Source: Pezicula radicicola (Eukaryota > Ascomycota > Leotiomycetes > Helotiales > Dermateaceae). Taken from it: a DNA stretch of 64,000 nucleotides. Numbering within the stretch: position 1 is the stretch's first letter; every line of letters starts with the position of its first letter. The translations under genes were made by a program, and so were the position numbers. Shown here in pieces: positions 23,867-35,116 of this stretch. The DNA lies in the NCBI GenBank assembly GCA_003008705.1, contig PDUO01000026.1:744001-808000 (forward strand), given 5' to 3'. The notes beneath the pieces are model-generated. The model was not told the DNA's origin and searched no databases. It was given only the letters and a program-made list of their open reading frames with translations.

Positions 23867-25546
23867 ATGTTCACCCGCACAGCAGTCATCTCGGCCCTGC
23901 TCGCTGTAGCCACAGCAGCGCCTTCGTTTAAATCATTCTCTGGACCATGGTCCGAATGGACACATGCTATCAGTGATGCCTCAAGCACATCTGACTGGGA
24001 CTATATCATTGCGGGAGCTGGACCAGCCGGTATAATTGTGGCCCAACGACTAGCTGAACAATACAAGAAGGTCCTCCTTCTAGAAGTTGGAGGACCAAGT
24101 ACCCAGTCTTCTGGTGGTAATGCTAGCACAACCTGGACTTCAAATGGACTTACTGTATATGATGTTCCCAGTCAACAAGGTTCCATTTTCTCGACAGGAG
24201 CCGCACATACATGTACCGACACACCAGGTACTGCTGGATGCCTTCTCGGCGGCGGTGTCGAAATCAATGCTTTAGTCTTCGTCAAGCCAGCTGATCATGA
24301 CTTTGATGACAAATGGCCCGTTGGCTGGAAGTGGGCAGACATCGAGGAGTCGGCCAACAGCTTGTACGAGCGCAATCCCCCAACCACAACTCCCAGTACA
24401 GATGGAGAGTCCTACGATACGGCCGAATTCGACATTCTGAGCTCTTTCCTCGACACCCAAAGCTACACTCAAGTAGATGCTACCGTCGACACCAACGCAA
24501 AGAAATCTGTTTACTCTCGACCACCATGGAACGCCATCAACGGCGAGCGTGCTGGACCTGTCCGAACCTATCTACCACTTGCACAGAACTTGACCAACTT
24601 CTCATTGCAGATGTATACAAAGGTCATCCGTGTCGTCAGAGATGGAGGCAGAGCTACCGGCGTTGAAGTCGAAGATTCCAACACAGGAGCTCGCAGCATC
24701 ATTTCTATCTGCTCTTCAGGCCGTATTGTGCTTGCCGCCGGCTCCATGCGCACTCCCGCTATTCTCATCAACTCTGGTATCGGCCCCGCGGATCAAATCG
24801 CCATCGTCGCCAACGGAACCAACAACATCACTCTCCCCGACAAATCAGACTATATCAACCTCCCAGTCGGTACCCAAATCAAAGACCACCCAATCGTCAC
24901 CGTAATCTTCAACACCACTTCAAACCTCACCCTCTACCCATACGCCAAACCCACTGCCGCGGATCAAGAATTATATCTTACCAACAGAACCGGAGTTCTC
25001 ACCCAAAACACCCAACGTTTAATCTTCTGGGACAGCTTCGTCGGTTCCGACAACGTAACCCGTTATATCCAAGGTACAACAGGCCCATACGCCACAAACC
25101 AACTCTCCATAAAATTCTACCTAACCCATGGATCCACCTCAATCGGTCAACTGGGCATGTCCTCCACAGGAGCAACAACACTCATCACATCCCCCTACTT
25201 CCAAACCGAAGCCGATACAACCGGACTAACAAATTACATCTCCTCATTCATGACCGCCACCACCTCATCAGGAATCCTCTATCCCTCCACCAACGAAACA
25301 GCCTCCTCACTCCTAACAACCGGTCTCTCAAGCGGTACTCACTACGTAGGAACCACTAAGATCGGTACTGATGATGGACGAAAAGGAGGTGAAGCTGTAG
25401 TTGATACCAACACCAAAGTTTATGGAATGGATAACCTGTTTGTGGTTGATGCTAGTATTCATCCTGATTTACCAACTGGTAATACGCAGGCTATTGTTAT
25501 GGTTGTTGCTGAGAAGGCAGCTCAGAAGATCCTTGCTCTTAGATAG
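23867..25546 (+). CDS. Secreted GMC oxidoreductase, cellobiose-dehydrogenase-like flavodomain (AA3_1-like)
   Basis: Single exon, 559 aa. Residues 1-18 form a signal peptide (MFTRTAVISALLAVATAA). The FAD fold begins with DYIIAGAGPAGIIVAQRL around residue 45, followed by LLLEVGG, a conserved GGGVEINALVFV segment, and GRIVLAAGSMRTPAILINSGIGP. The catalytic pair is His492 (GTHYVGTTKIGTD) and Asn539 (LPTGNTQA). A His/Asn pair with VDTNTKVYGMDNLFVVDAS is typical of cellobiose dehydrogenase rather than glucose oxidase (His/His). The N-terminal heme domain of true cellobiose dehydrogenases is absent, so this is a stand-alone flavodomain. Likely role: extracellular oxidation of an oligosaccharide or a related alcohol, feeding electrons to quinones or lytic polysaccharide monooxygenases; substrate unknown. 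Several N-glycosylation sequons fit secretion. Confidence 0.88.
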   Translation: MFTRTAVISALLAVATAAPSFKSFSGPWSEWTHAISDASSTSDWDYIIAGAGPAGIIVAQRLAEQYKKVLLLEVGGPSTQSSGGNASTTWTSNGLTVYDVPSQQGSIFSTGAAHTCTDTPGTAGCLLGGGVEINALVFVKPADHDFDDKWPVGWKWADIEESANSLYERNPPTTTPSTDGESYDTAEFDILSSFLDTQSYTQVDATVDTNAKKSVYSRPPWNAINGERAGPVRTYLPLAQNLTNFSLQMYTKVIRVVRDGGRATGVEVEDSNTGARSIISICSSGRIVLAAGSMRTPAILINSGIGPADQIAIVANGTNNITLPDKSDYINLPVGTQIKDHPIVTVIFNTTSNLTLYPYAKPTAADQELYLTNRTGVLTQNTQRLIFWDSFVGSDNVTRYIQGTTGPYATNQLSIKFYLTHGSTSIGQLGMSSTGATTLITSPYFQTEADTTGLTNYISSFMTATTSSGILYPSTNETASSLLTTGLSSGTHYVGTTKIGTDDGRKGGEAVVDTNTKVYGMDNLFVVDASIHPDLPTGNTQAIVMVVAEKAAQKILALR

Positions 25547-26289
25547 ATGAAGCTGGGAAGAGGAAAAGGGGTTTTACTTTTCTTTGTATATATTTTCTCC
25601 CGAAGTAGCTTTCTTAGTAAATTAGAAAATATACATGGGCTATCTATTTATTTACTCTTAATTATTTTCCGCACGAAAGGAAGGGTCTTTTAAGACGTAG
25701 ATTTGCCGTTCTTCTATTTAATCACAGGTACTTAGTTACGTTATCTACAGAGTATTAAGCTATAGTTATATACTCATACTTATAATTCTAAGGAAAAATG
25801 AAACCCTTACTTATATTAATTAGCCAGTTATACGCTCTTAATCCCATCTCTATATAATAAAGCACATTCCCACCTTATTACATTACACATTATACATTGC
25901 AAAAATTTTATAATATAAAAGATATAGAGCTACTAGAAAATATAACTAGAATATTTTCTGCTTCTTTTACAACTGAATAAACTTTAGGTGCGCATTTGAT
26001 TCTAGTTATAGAAATACTGTTCAAATCAGGTGTGGCTAAGTGCAAGTCTTGGTCACATGACAAATTTAACCTGACAGGCATACCATCTACGGTATCCCGC
26101 CTATATGAAAATATATGAAAACCATGCATATTTGCTGCACATTGCAGCTTATTCCATTCCAGGTATCTAATTGGTGTCTATATGACCCATCCCAAACGCC
26201 TCCTACCAAAGTTTTCAAACCCTTTCCCCTTCCCTTTCTTCAAACCAGCAAAGACCAGATCATGCACTTTTCATTTAGAACTCAGCACT
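25547..26289. other. Convergent intergenic, AT-rich
   Basis: About 740 bases between the 3' ends of two convergent genes. The DNA from 25600 to 26000 is AT-rich. No ORF of interest, RNA gene or repeat is seen. Confidence 0.5.
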
Positions 26290-27333
26290 CTAAGCACTCT
26301 CCTCTGGCCAGACATCGTAGCCAAAAGTATCCTTCATGTTAACGAAGCGAGAGCATCTACCCTCAGCCACCTTATTAATTGCAGCAAAGTCCTCGTCGCT
26401 CAAAGAGATCAACTTGGCATTGTCTACAATTCGGGTGGGGTTGCTGCTCTTTGGCAGAACTGCGTATCCTCTCTTCAAGCCCCAAGCTATTAAAGTTTGC
26501 GCCAATGAAGCGCCGTTCTTCTCTGCAATTGCAATAAGGTCCTTGTTTGTGCTGACCTTCTCTCCGGTTCCAGGAACCTGGTCTTGAGAACCAAGAGGCG
26601 AGTATGCTACGGGAGAAATCTTATGCGAGAGACAGAAGGCGATCAATTTGTCGTTTGGAAGGAAGGGATGGATCTCGATTTGGTTGATTTGTGGAACAAC
26701 CTCTGCGTACTTCAGGAGAGACTTGAGGCCTTCTTCAGTCCAGTTGGAGACTCCAATAGATTTTGCTAGTCCAGCTTTGTAGAGCTTTTCCATTGCTCGC
26801 CACGTTGGCTCTGGGTTTTCGGTGAGGTCTTTCTTGATGACGTACTAAAAATTGAGTTTTTGTTAGCCACCATGTTCCTGGCTGGAAAAAAAGACTAAAA
26901 AAAAGATACATACTTTGCCATCAGCATCAATCTTGGGCATGTTCTGCTCGTCCTTCTCAGCCGCAATTGGCCAGTGGACCAAGAAGGCATCGATGTATGG
27001 GGTTTGCAACTTCTCTAAAGAGTTCTTCAAGCTCCATTCGACCTCCTCTGGCTCGTGCAGGTGCTGCCAGACCTTTGTTACAATGAAGATGTCCTCTCTC
27101 TTGACACTGGGGTTTTGTGAAAGGAACTCGCGAATTCCACTCCCAACCTCGCCCTCATTTTGGTAAAACCAGGCACAATCGAGATGGCGGTATCCGGCAT
27201 TCAGAGCGCAGACAACTGCGCGGTGGGTTTCTCCTACAGAGCCCTGGGAGGCAAAGGTTCCGAAACCAAAGGCCGGCATCTTCACCCCATTGTTGAGCTC
27301 AATGAGAGGACCTGTAACTGCTGGAGAAGCCAT
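26290..27333 (-). CDS. Aldo-keto reductase (AKR superfamily)
   Basis: Two exons (27333-26914, 26844-26290) give 324 aa. This NADPH-dependent family reduces aldehydes or ketones, including sugars. All four catalytic residues are visible: Asp and Tyr in RHLDCAWFYQNE, Lys in IVTKVWQ, and His in LVHWP. The signature LNNGVKMPAFGFGT starts the barrel, SIGVSNW is present, and the coenzyme-binding loop near the C-terminus reads VLPKSSNPTRI. The last residues (WPEESA) do not form a peroxisomal signal. The intron is 69 bases, phase 0, with a T-rich donor side. Similar fungal proteins are annotated as glycerol dehydrogenase or xylose reductase-like; the substrate cannot be set from sequence. It converges on the GMC oxidoreductase. 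Confidence 0.93.
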
Positions 27334-29864
27334 TGTGTGTGATCGGTTGTTTGTGCGGCGGTTTGATGCAATGATGAGTTGTACGGTGTTTCCTATCAGA
27401 TATTTCTGCTTTTGGATATTCGATCAATGCAGGTGGTAGGTGAAGGAAGGTGGACGAGATGGGTGTTGGATGTGTTTGGTAAAGGGCCCGAGTTTGAATG
27501 GATTAGTGTATCCTAGTAAGACAGGCAGGCAAGGAAGTTGTGAGAAGATAATACTTTGTAAGAATGGATGCAAGCTAGCAATACTTCATGCAGAGTTGTA
27601 AGAAATTTGCTGGCACCCCTCCACCTGCACGAGAGTTTCTCGGAACCTAACAACCCTAATCAGAGTAGATACGCAACCTGATTCTCATCAAGATCGGCCC
27701 ATGACGTTTTGGGGATCCATAGTGGACTCATCGTTTGGACGTTAGAGCGTTGGGGCGTTAGGGGGGGGGTTCTACTGTACTACTGGACCCCGACTTGCGT
27801 GCGTGCTGTACTCCGTATTTTTCAGTCGTACTGCATGGAGGGTCGAAGTGCATCATTACGAGCGAACAAGCGACGAAGCGGAGACTCAGGCTGTTTGGGT
27901 TGAGGAAAGGGGGAACAAGGCCGACGGCCCACAACAAAGGCAACCAAAAGGTCAATCGAGCGCCGCCGCATCATAGGGCAAGGCTGAAAAAGGGTCCCTG
28001 AGAGATCCTTCAGGTGTGACGATGATGGGCGGTTAGGGTTACGATCCTTCTACCTTCTAGCGCTGCCGAGTCAAGAGATTCACGCACTACGAACATTCCA
28101 TATCGACGGTGCATCAGAGACTTTTTTTGTTTTTTGCCTTTTTCAGACTTAAGAGCAGCAGGCTGACTCCTGGGAATTAATTACCCGAGCCACGAGGCTG
28201 CTGAGCCTTGTTGAGCAGATTAAGATAAAACGCGCGCTGATCTAAGTCTGATCTAGGGAATAAGCCCTGATTCAAGCCCGATCCTTCCATTTCATCCAAA
28301 TCCAACCCATCATAGCACAGCATTTCTCTATCTTTCCATTTGTCCATTTTTTCCATTTGTATGATTCGTCCAACATCGGACATCGGACTCCATCGCGCGC
28401 CTCTCTATCCCACTTCGCCGCAACCCCTTATCTGCTAATCTAACCTTTCAGACCCCTCCATACAGTACAGTACAGAGTACAGTAGCCCCTCTCACGCGCC
28501 TATCAGAACGCCTCCTTCGCCAACGCTGTGTCGCTTCAGCCTTCACCGTGCCGGAGCTGCATTTAAGTTGCATCTTCCTCGCATGCCCTGGTGGACCCTG
28601 CTCCATATAAATCTTCCGAACAGCCTCAATCATAGTATCAATCAAACGGCAGCTCCAAGGTTGCGCCTGCTACGCCTGCTACTAAGCTACGAATCGACGA
28701 CTCTGGTCGCTGCATAACGATAACGCAACAGGTAACGTGAAATGTGGACCTCATCCTTAATTCTTTTTTTCGGGGCCCGCGCTTTGCTCGGCATTTTCAC
28801 GGTGGTAAAAGGCCTTCACAACGTCATCCCAGCTCCATCCTGCATTTCGAATCTCCAGTCGAGCACATCTTCTTCCAATTGACGGGTATCACAGCTCTCC
28901 AAGGCTCCGCGAAGAACCCGCTTTATATGAATCTTATCTGAACTAGCCAGTCACCTTTTGGCTGTGTAGCCTGTGTAGCCTGTGGTTTGAACGCAAGACA
29001 CTGCATACAGACATGCAACTACCTAGCACGCTACTGACAGTGACCACCGTACCGTATTCGTAGCAACTCGACCCTCAATGAATAATGGAGTCCTCCTGTA
29101 AGGCCATCTTAAGCGGCACGCAGTATAAGCTGCGATTGCCAATGCCAATACCAACTCAATCTCGCATTTCACCGAGCTGCTCAGTGGCTGTCCAAAGTCA
29201 AGTATCCGCTTTTGATTATGGATGGTTTATGAATTATGAATTGTTGCAGCAAGGCTCCAGCATATACACTGGAGCCTCGAGTTTCAAAGCACGGGATGTA
29301 CAGGATGCGCCGCTCATGAGAGGCATGGCGAGCGTCGACTTGCACCAAGCGAAGTTGTTGATGCTGGGAAAGTCGCAGTAGGTGTGGATCACTGGATCAA
29401 GCTAGAGATAACGAACGGGTACCTGTCGAGTAGCAGCCGATGAAGTCAGAGTCATGAAGAATGATGATGGGATGATCTCACATGCCATGCCATGACGGAG
29501 GACAACTCGGTGTCTTTCTGTCTTGGTTGTGTCGTGTAGCTATTCTTGCGGCGGTGAAAAGCTTTATTCCTAGATTTTCTATCACTCTTCTAGCTCGTTT
29601 CAAGCTCGACTGCTTCTTGATATATACGGGAGAGCCGCCCCTTCTCGAAAGGACTTGACTTTTCTATCTGGACAACTACCACACACCATTGCAGTACTAC
29701 GGACCCTGACTTGACCACTGCCACCTACCCAGTCAATTACCTCAGCTCAATCCTGCGTTTTGATATCATAAAAGAAGTCCTCATCCTTCTTCTTCTTCTT
29801 CTTCTTCTTCCAACTACATCCAACATCACACACATAACTTCATCCCTGTAAATCACCACTCACC
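27334..29864. other. Intergenic, divergent aldo-keto reductase / HAD hydrolase
   Basis: About 2.5 kb with no recognisable gene. It includes a G-run (27762-27770), a T-rich stretch near 28120-28135, and a (TTC)n tract at about 29787-29811 in the likely leader of the HAD gene. Open frames of 60-100 codons show no motif. Confidence 0.5.
29787..29811 (+). repeat. (TTC)n microsatellite
   Basis: About eight TTC units, 55 bases before the start codon at 29865. Polypyrimidine leaders are common in front of well-expressed fungal genes. Confidence 0.85.
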
Positions 29865-31415
29865 ATGCCTGCTTTCGACGACAGTGACTTTGGCGTCGAG
29901 AAGCCTACCACGGCCCCAGCCAGACCTCAAACCCCAAGAACCAACACCATGGAACACTTGCAGAGGCAAATATTCTCTGGTTCCCCAGCAAAGAAGGACC
30001 TCGAGAAGAACCACCATGCAACTCTAGTCGTCCCAGATATTCAAAATGGCGCAGACTCGGGAACCGAGAACACAATTGAGGTCCCTGCCTCTCGCTCATC
30101 CGTAGCTGAGGCTGAGAAGCTCTCTCACTCCCTTTCCATCGCCCCCTCCATGACTGAGAGACGAACCTCCAGGAACAGCTTTGGTACTTCCATTCCAATT
30201 CCTCGCTCAAAACGCCAATCTCGTCTCTCTTCAGTTGCAGGTCCAGATGGCAGACCAACACGCCCTGGCATGCCACCCATGCAGGCTTCCCGTGATATTT
30301 TGTCCTCTCAGATCCAGGACATGGCACGCCAGAAGACGAGCGCAGCAAAAGATATGGCATTCGCCTTTGATATCGATGGTGTTCTCGTCCACGGAGACCG
30401 ACTAATTCCCGAGGGAAAACGTGTTCTGGAGATTCTGAACGGTGATAACGAGTTGGGAATCAAGATCCCCCACATCTTCCTTACTAATGGATCTGGAAAG
30501 GTTGAGAGCAAGCGCTGCGCTCAACTGTCCAAGATCCTCGGATCACCCATCTCCACCGAACAATTCATCCAATCTCACACTCCTATGTCTGCGCTTGCAG
30601 AGTACTACGAGACCGTTTTAGTCGTGGGAGGTGAGAATTACCAGTGCAGAGAAGTAGCCAAGGAGTACGGCTTCAAGGATATCGTCGTCCCTAACGACAT
30701 CGTCGCCTCGCTACCCACTCTCTCCCCACTTAAGGAATTCTTTACCGACGAGCAACGTCGTACCTCTAACCCACGTGACTTTTCCAAGGTCAAGATCGAT
30801 GCTATTCTCGTCTTCTCCGACTCTCGCGACTACGCAACCGATCTCCAAATCATTATGGATCTTCTCCAATCTCAAGATGGTGTTCTCGGTACCCTCGCAA
30901 AGGATCCAGTCAAGAACCGTATCCCAATTTACTTCTCCCAAGGCGATCTCCTCTGCCCAACCGAGCACCCCCAACCTCGCATGTCACAAGGAACCTTCCG
31001 TATCGCACTCGAAGCAATCTACAAGGCCATCACAGGTGTCGAACTCGAGCGTGTCGTCTACGGCAAGCCTGAACTAGCAACCTACAAGTACGCCGACGAA
31101 GTTATGGCTTCCTGGATGGAGACGATCCACAACGAGGAACGTCTACCCAAGAATGTCTACATGATCGGCGACAACCCTCAATCCGACATCATTGGCGGTA
31201 ACATGTACGGCTGGAACACCTGTCTCGTACGCACCGGAGTTTACCAGGGCGAGGGCAACGATAAGGAGAACCCAGCCAACTTCGGTGTCTTCGCCAATGT
31301 GCTTGAGGCCGTGCAGACAGCTATCAAGAAGGAGCTTGGCCAAGACTTTAAGTTCCAGTGGAGTGATGCCATGAACCCAGTTACTGGCTCTCACTCGGTA
31401 TCTGCTATCGAGTAG
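29865..31415 (+). CDS. HAD-superfamily phosphatase, CECR5/HDHD5-like (yeast YKR070W type)
   Basis: Single exon, 516 aa. Residues 1 to about 160 are Ser/Pro/Arg-rich and probably disordered. The HAD core begins with FAFDIDGVLVHGD (nucleophile Asp169, acid Asp171), then HIFLTNGSGK (motif II), VVYGKPE (motif III Lys) and MIGDNPQSDIIGG (motif IV). The cap segment with an Asp/Ser-rich ILVFSDSRDYATDLQI and the QGTFRIALEAIYKAITG helix match the CECR5 branch of class IIA HAD proteins. Yeast YKR070W is mitochondrial with unclear substrate; no obvious presequence is visible here because the N-terminus is acidic (PAFDDSDFGVEKP). A second, internal start would remove part of the disordered region. Substrate unknown. 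Confidence 0.9.
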   Translation: MPAFDDSDFGVEKPTTAPARPQTPRTNTMEHLQRQIFSGSPAKKDLEKNHHATLVVPDIQNGADSGTENTIEVPASRSSVAEAEKLSHSLSIAPSMTERRTSRNSFGTSIPIPRSKRQSRLSSVAGPDGRPTRPGMPPMQASRDILSSQIQDMARQKTSAAKDMAFAFDIDGVLVHGDRLIPEGKRVLEILNGDNELGIKIPHIFLTNGSGKVESKRCAQLSKILGSPISTEQFIQSHTPMSALAEYYETVLVVGGENYQCREVAKEYGFKDIVVPNDIVASLPTLSPLKEFFTDEQRRTSNPRDFSKVKIDAILVFSDSRDYATDLQIIMDLLQSQDGVLGTLAKDPVKNRIPIYFSQGDLLCPTEHPQPRMSQGTFRIALEAIYKAITGVELERVVYGKPELATYKYADEVMASWMETIHNEERLPKNVYMIGDNPQSDIIGGNMYGWNTCLVRTGVYQGEGNDKENPANFGVFANVLEAVQTAIKKELGQDFKFQWSDAMNPVTGSHSVSAIE

Positions 31416-34065
31416 ATGAAGCTTCTTTTTCTCACTTTCTATTTTTTAGTCAATGTCATTGTCATTTTGGCTTTTTAGCCTTGGGGTTTTGCAAAGAAAG
31501 GAACGCGTTTGATTCATATTTTGGGTAGCTCTGGGCGGGTTATATCATATAGATCGGTACTATGGCGTTTATTTCATTTTTTGGATACCTAGTTGTAAGA
31601 TACTCGTTTGCTGCGGCTCGAGTTCTTGGATGCCTACGTATTGCTTGGAAAAAATTATGTCAATTTGAGCGAGATTTTCTGTTTAGAGGGTTTAGATATA
31701 GAGAGATATAGAGATAGAAAGAAAAGAAAGGAAATCTTTTGTCTTTATTTTGGGGATCTTATTACTTGTGATGTGCTTGTATTGTAATGTGTGGATGGGA
31801 GGGATTCGAATTAAAACGTACTGAACTTTTATCCTCTTGAGTAAAAGAGGTAAAGCAGTATACAATTACAACAGTTCTACTTCCCTCTCCATACCTCACT
31901 GCCGTCCATCAACTCCTCACCTCACCTTTCCACTCCTCCATGTCTCAGTCCGCACCTCTCCCCACATCTCTCTACTCACCTCTCTCCTCACCTGCCCACA
32001 TTTCCTTCCACATCACTCCCGCCAACTCCACCTCTCAATCTCCTCTCTCCACACCTCACACCTCACACCTCATTTCTCCTCTCCATACAGAGTACCCGTA
32101 AAACCCACTTAAAATTGGAGTCACCTCACCTCATCCAACCTGCAACTAAAAGACTGCGAGCTACAATCCACAATCCACAATCCACAATCCTGCAACCTGC
32201 AACCTGCAACCTGCTGCCTGCTACCTGCAATCCAAAAACCCATATCCCGAAAACCCCTCTCTTCTCAGAAAAGAAAAAAAAACAGAAAAGAAAAGAAAAA
32301 GGAAGAGGAAAATGAATTACCATACCGAAATTAGAATCGAAAATCGAAAATATACGTATTTATCTAACATCATCCCCTTCGAAATTACAGAAGTGTATAC
32401 CTCTTACCTAATAAGTGATGAGTATAGCATCGTATAGTGATCGACAGCGGGTGATGATCATCACCCTACGAAGTATCAACGGTGTGTACTAGCCCTAACT
32501 CTCGGAACTAGGTGAACGACACCGCGACGGGAATAAAATAAGAAGAAGAAGAAAAATAAAAAAAAATAAAGAAAGGTCCATATTTACCTGCAGAAGGTAC
32601 CTAGGTACTTAGAATTCAGAGAATTTGGAGGAGTTGGAAGAATACCCATTAGGTACTACAAACACGGCAAGATTTCAAAGAAGGGACGAGGATGAAGCTA
32701 GGAATTCTTTTTTTTTTTGGTGATGACGGATAAGGTTAGATGGAATGCTGATCACCTATTCATCTATTCATCCATCTCCTTGATTATTTGGTCTCGGGAT
32801 GACGGTTAGGTACAGTAGCGTAGGTACAGGAAAAAAGATCGACGATGCAGTACCGCCGCCGTTACCGTTTACACCGTCTACGGTGAGCCGCCACGCCGCG
32901 TCGTGTACCGTTTATAACTTTATACCGGTACGGATCCATGGATTCTGGGATTCTAGGATTCTCGGAGGTATACGTTGTATAGGATCTGCAGACCGCATTT
33001 TGCTGCAGTGTTACATGTACTGTACCTACTTTGTACGTGTATTTAAATGTGACTTTAAGTTAGCGGTGTGTAAAGTACCGTTGTACAAGTACGTTAATTT
33101 TAAGGTATGGAAGCAGTAGGAAGTACTGTATGACGTATATAGGGGAGACATGAGGTGGTGTACGGAGGTATGGTATGCCTGTTTTAGTAAACCGGAATTT
33201 ATGTATACTTGGTACTAGAACGGTACAGTACGGTGAAGGTTACGGATGTTAGTGGGTATCGGAACAGTAAAGAGTTTACGGATGAGTGGACGAATACAGT
33301 AGTGGATGAAAGGATAACAGAAAACTAAATTGCTGATTCTAGATTCTAGATTCTTAAAAAGTGAACTGATATTTTTCACTTGGAAATAAGTTTTCTTATA
33401 CTTTTTTTTATGATTACTTATACGGAGTAGAAGGAGATACTTCTCGATTCCCACCTAAGCACAAATAACTCACATGCATTATTTGTCTTTATACTTTCTA
33501 TGCCATTAGAAATTACTGGAATCGGCAATTAACTTTGTAGATGGCCTGATATTAAGAACAATAGATAAGGTACAGTATACACCTAACTTTATAATAGTAG
33601 AAACGGTCTAGAATGAATCTACTAACTATATTCGTAATACCTACTCGGACTGCGGATGAATAAACGTTAAATTTGATGTGGCTTGTCATCCAATAATTAA
33701 CGTTTACGAAGTATATGTCCCCCTAAATAAACCCTATTTCCCTCGCCTGTAAAAGCCTAATCGCCACCATAAAAAAATTAGGTTCATTTCGGGGTCCCGA
33801 TAGTAGTAAGAGTAGACATCTCTTTTTAACTTTCTTAATAAGTAGAGGGAGTAGGGTTCTTCCCTATAGTACTATACTTTCTTATCTTTTGTTATACGAA
33901 GGTATCTTAAAAGTAACAGGAAAATATCATTAAAAGGTTCAGCCCACCAGGTCTAACCCTCGCTTCCCCAACCAACCAAAAAATCCCCTCCCCTCCCCTC
34001 TCTCCCGTTCCCTCCAAACTCCGCCCCAAAAATCCCCATTTGCAAAACAAAAAAGCAAAAGGAAA
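31416..34065. other. Intergenic with pyrimidine-rich and heptamer repeats
   Basis: About 2.6 kb. A CT-rich low-complexity stretch (CCTCTCC/CACCTC words) spans 31870-32110. Heptamer tandem repeats lie at 32163-32232. A poly-A/G purine stretch is at about 32269-32310. 32580-33900 is AT-rich with many TAC/GTAC words. No gene is supported. Confidence 0.5.
32163..32232 (+). repeat. Two adjacent heptamer tandem arrays
   Basis: Four ACAATCC units are followed by about six units of TGCAACC and variants (TGCTGCC, TGCTACC). Both arrays have a 7-base period and share the ending CC, so one probably arose from the other. No coding role is apparent. Confidence 0.85.
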
Positions 34066-34155
34066 TGATCAGGCTGGGGCTCGATCCCAGGACCTTCTCG
34101 GTATTTTGAGTTAACAATGTTAACGAGATGTGATAACCAACTACACCACCCGACC
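34066..34155 (-). tRNA. tRNA-Val (anticodon AAC) with 16-base intron
   Basis: Folded by hand from 34155 to 34066. The acceptor stem GGTCGGG pairs with CCTGATC through two G-T pairs, and A73 follows. The D-arm loop is AGTTGGTTA. The anticodon stem TCTCG/CGAGA encloses TTAACA-C with anticodon AAC. A 16-base intron (34117-34102) sits at the canonical site between bases 37 and 38 and contains GTTAAC, which can pair with the anticodon region as tRNA introns usually do. The variable loop is AGGTC and the T-stem is CTGGG/CCCAG. The T-loop reads ATCGAGC, so base 54 is A instead of the near-universal T, which also alters the B-box. Otherwise it is fully formed; it may be a functional variant or a recently damaged copy. 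Confidence 0.9.
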
Positions 34156-35116
34156 ATGTTTATTTGTTTGTTTGTTGAAGTACGAGTCCATATTTGGAAT
34201 TATAAACGCAACATCGGAGGAGCTTGCGACTAGTTGGCCAGTCCACCAGATATCCTTTTACAAAGTAAGAAGGATCTTTTGAGAATTTCAAATAATCATA
34301 CTCCGTAACCATAATTACCAAAAAAGCTATTAGCAATGTGTTGGAATACTCTAAGTGTGTTTACCTACACGCACCTACCCCAGTCCCGGGCTTCAGCTGG
34401 CTGGTTGCTCGTTGCTGCACCAGCTAGTTGTTTTTCTATTCTATGACAAGGAGTGGTCTCCCATATGTTGCTCCCCTAGTAAAATAATAATAAATAAACA
34501 ACTTTTACGCAGGATTACTGGCAAGATGGAGTCTTTCTTGCCCCCCATCCTTTTCCTTCCTTCCTTCCCTTTCCTCTTTATCTCAGTAACAGAACAGAAT
34601 GTTTGAGACACGGGAAGAAAGTTTTACCTACTTGCTAGCTTACCTATGAGACCTTAGATACTGTAGTAATAACTCAATAGCGGTGAGGGCGCGGCGCTGT
34701 ATCACTATGCGCATCAGACGACATCTATAATTGGGTGTATAGCATCAAGTACGAAAACTTGATGTTTCCATTTTCAGTCCCTGCTAGAGCAGATCTTCAA
34801 ACCCATTACAAACCACAGTCACACTTAGAACTAAAATACAAGAGGGTAGTAGCTATGCACATTGAATTAATCTATAAGACAATAAGAGGAACGTGGTATC
34901 TACGCTACAAAGGAGCAAGGAGAGGCAAAATCGATCTCGCCTGGAGAGAAGGAAAGTACTCATACACAGAAGAAATGATAACAAAGAAAACGTTGTAAAA
35001 TCGCTGTAAGCATGTCCAATCCATATAAACACCGTTTCCATCAATTTCCTTTCCGTCCCCGAAAAAAATGCCCAACTCCATGTTCTCCACGATCCCAAAC
35101 TCCGTCTCTATGGTAT
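34156..35116. other. Intergenic
   Basis: About 960 bases between the tRNA and the 3' end of the coiled-coil gene. Small open frames show no motif. It is moderately AT-rich. Confidence 0.45.

Noticed and set aside
27762..27770. Run of nine G
   Set aside because: A simple homopolymer; no further G-tracts close enough for a convincing quadruplex.
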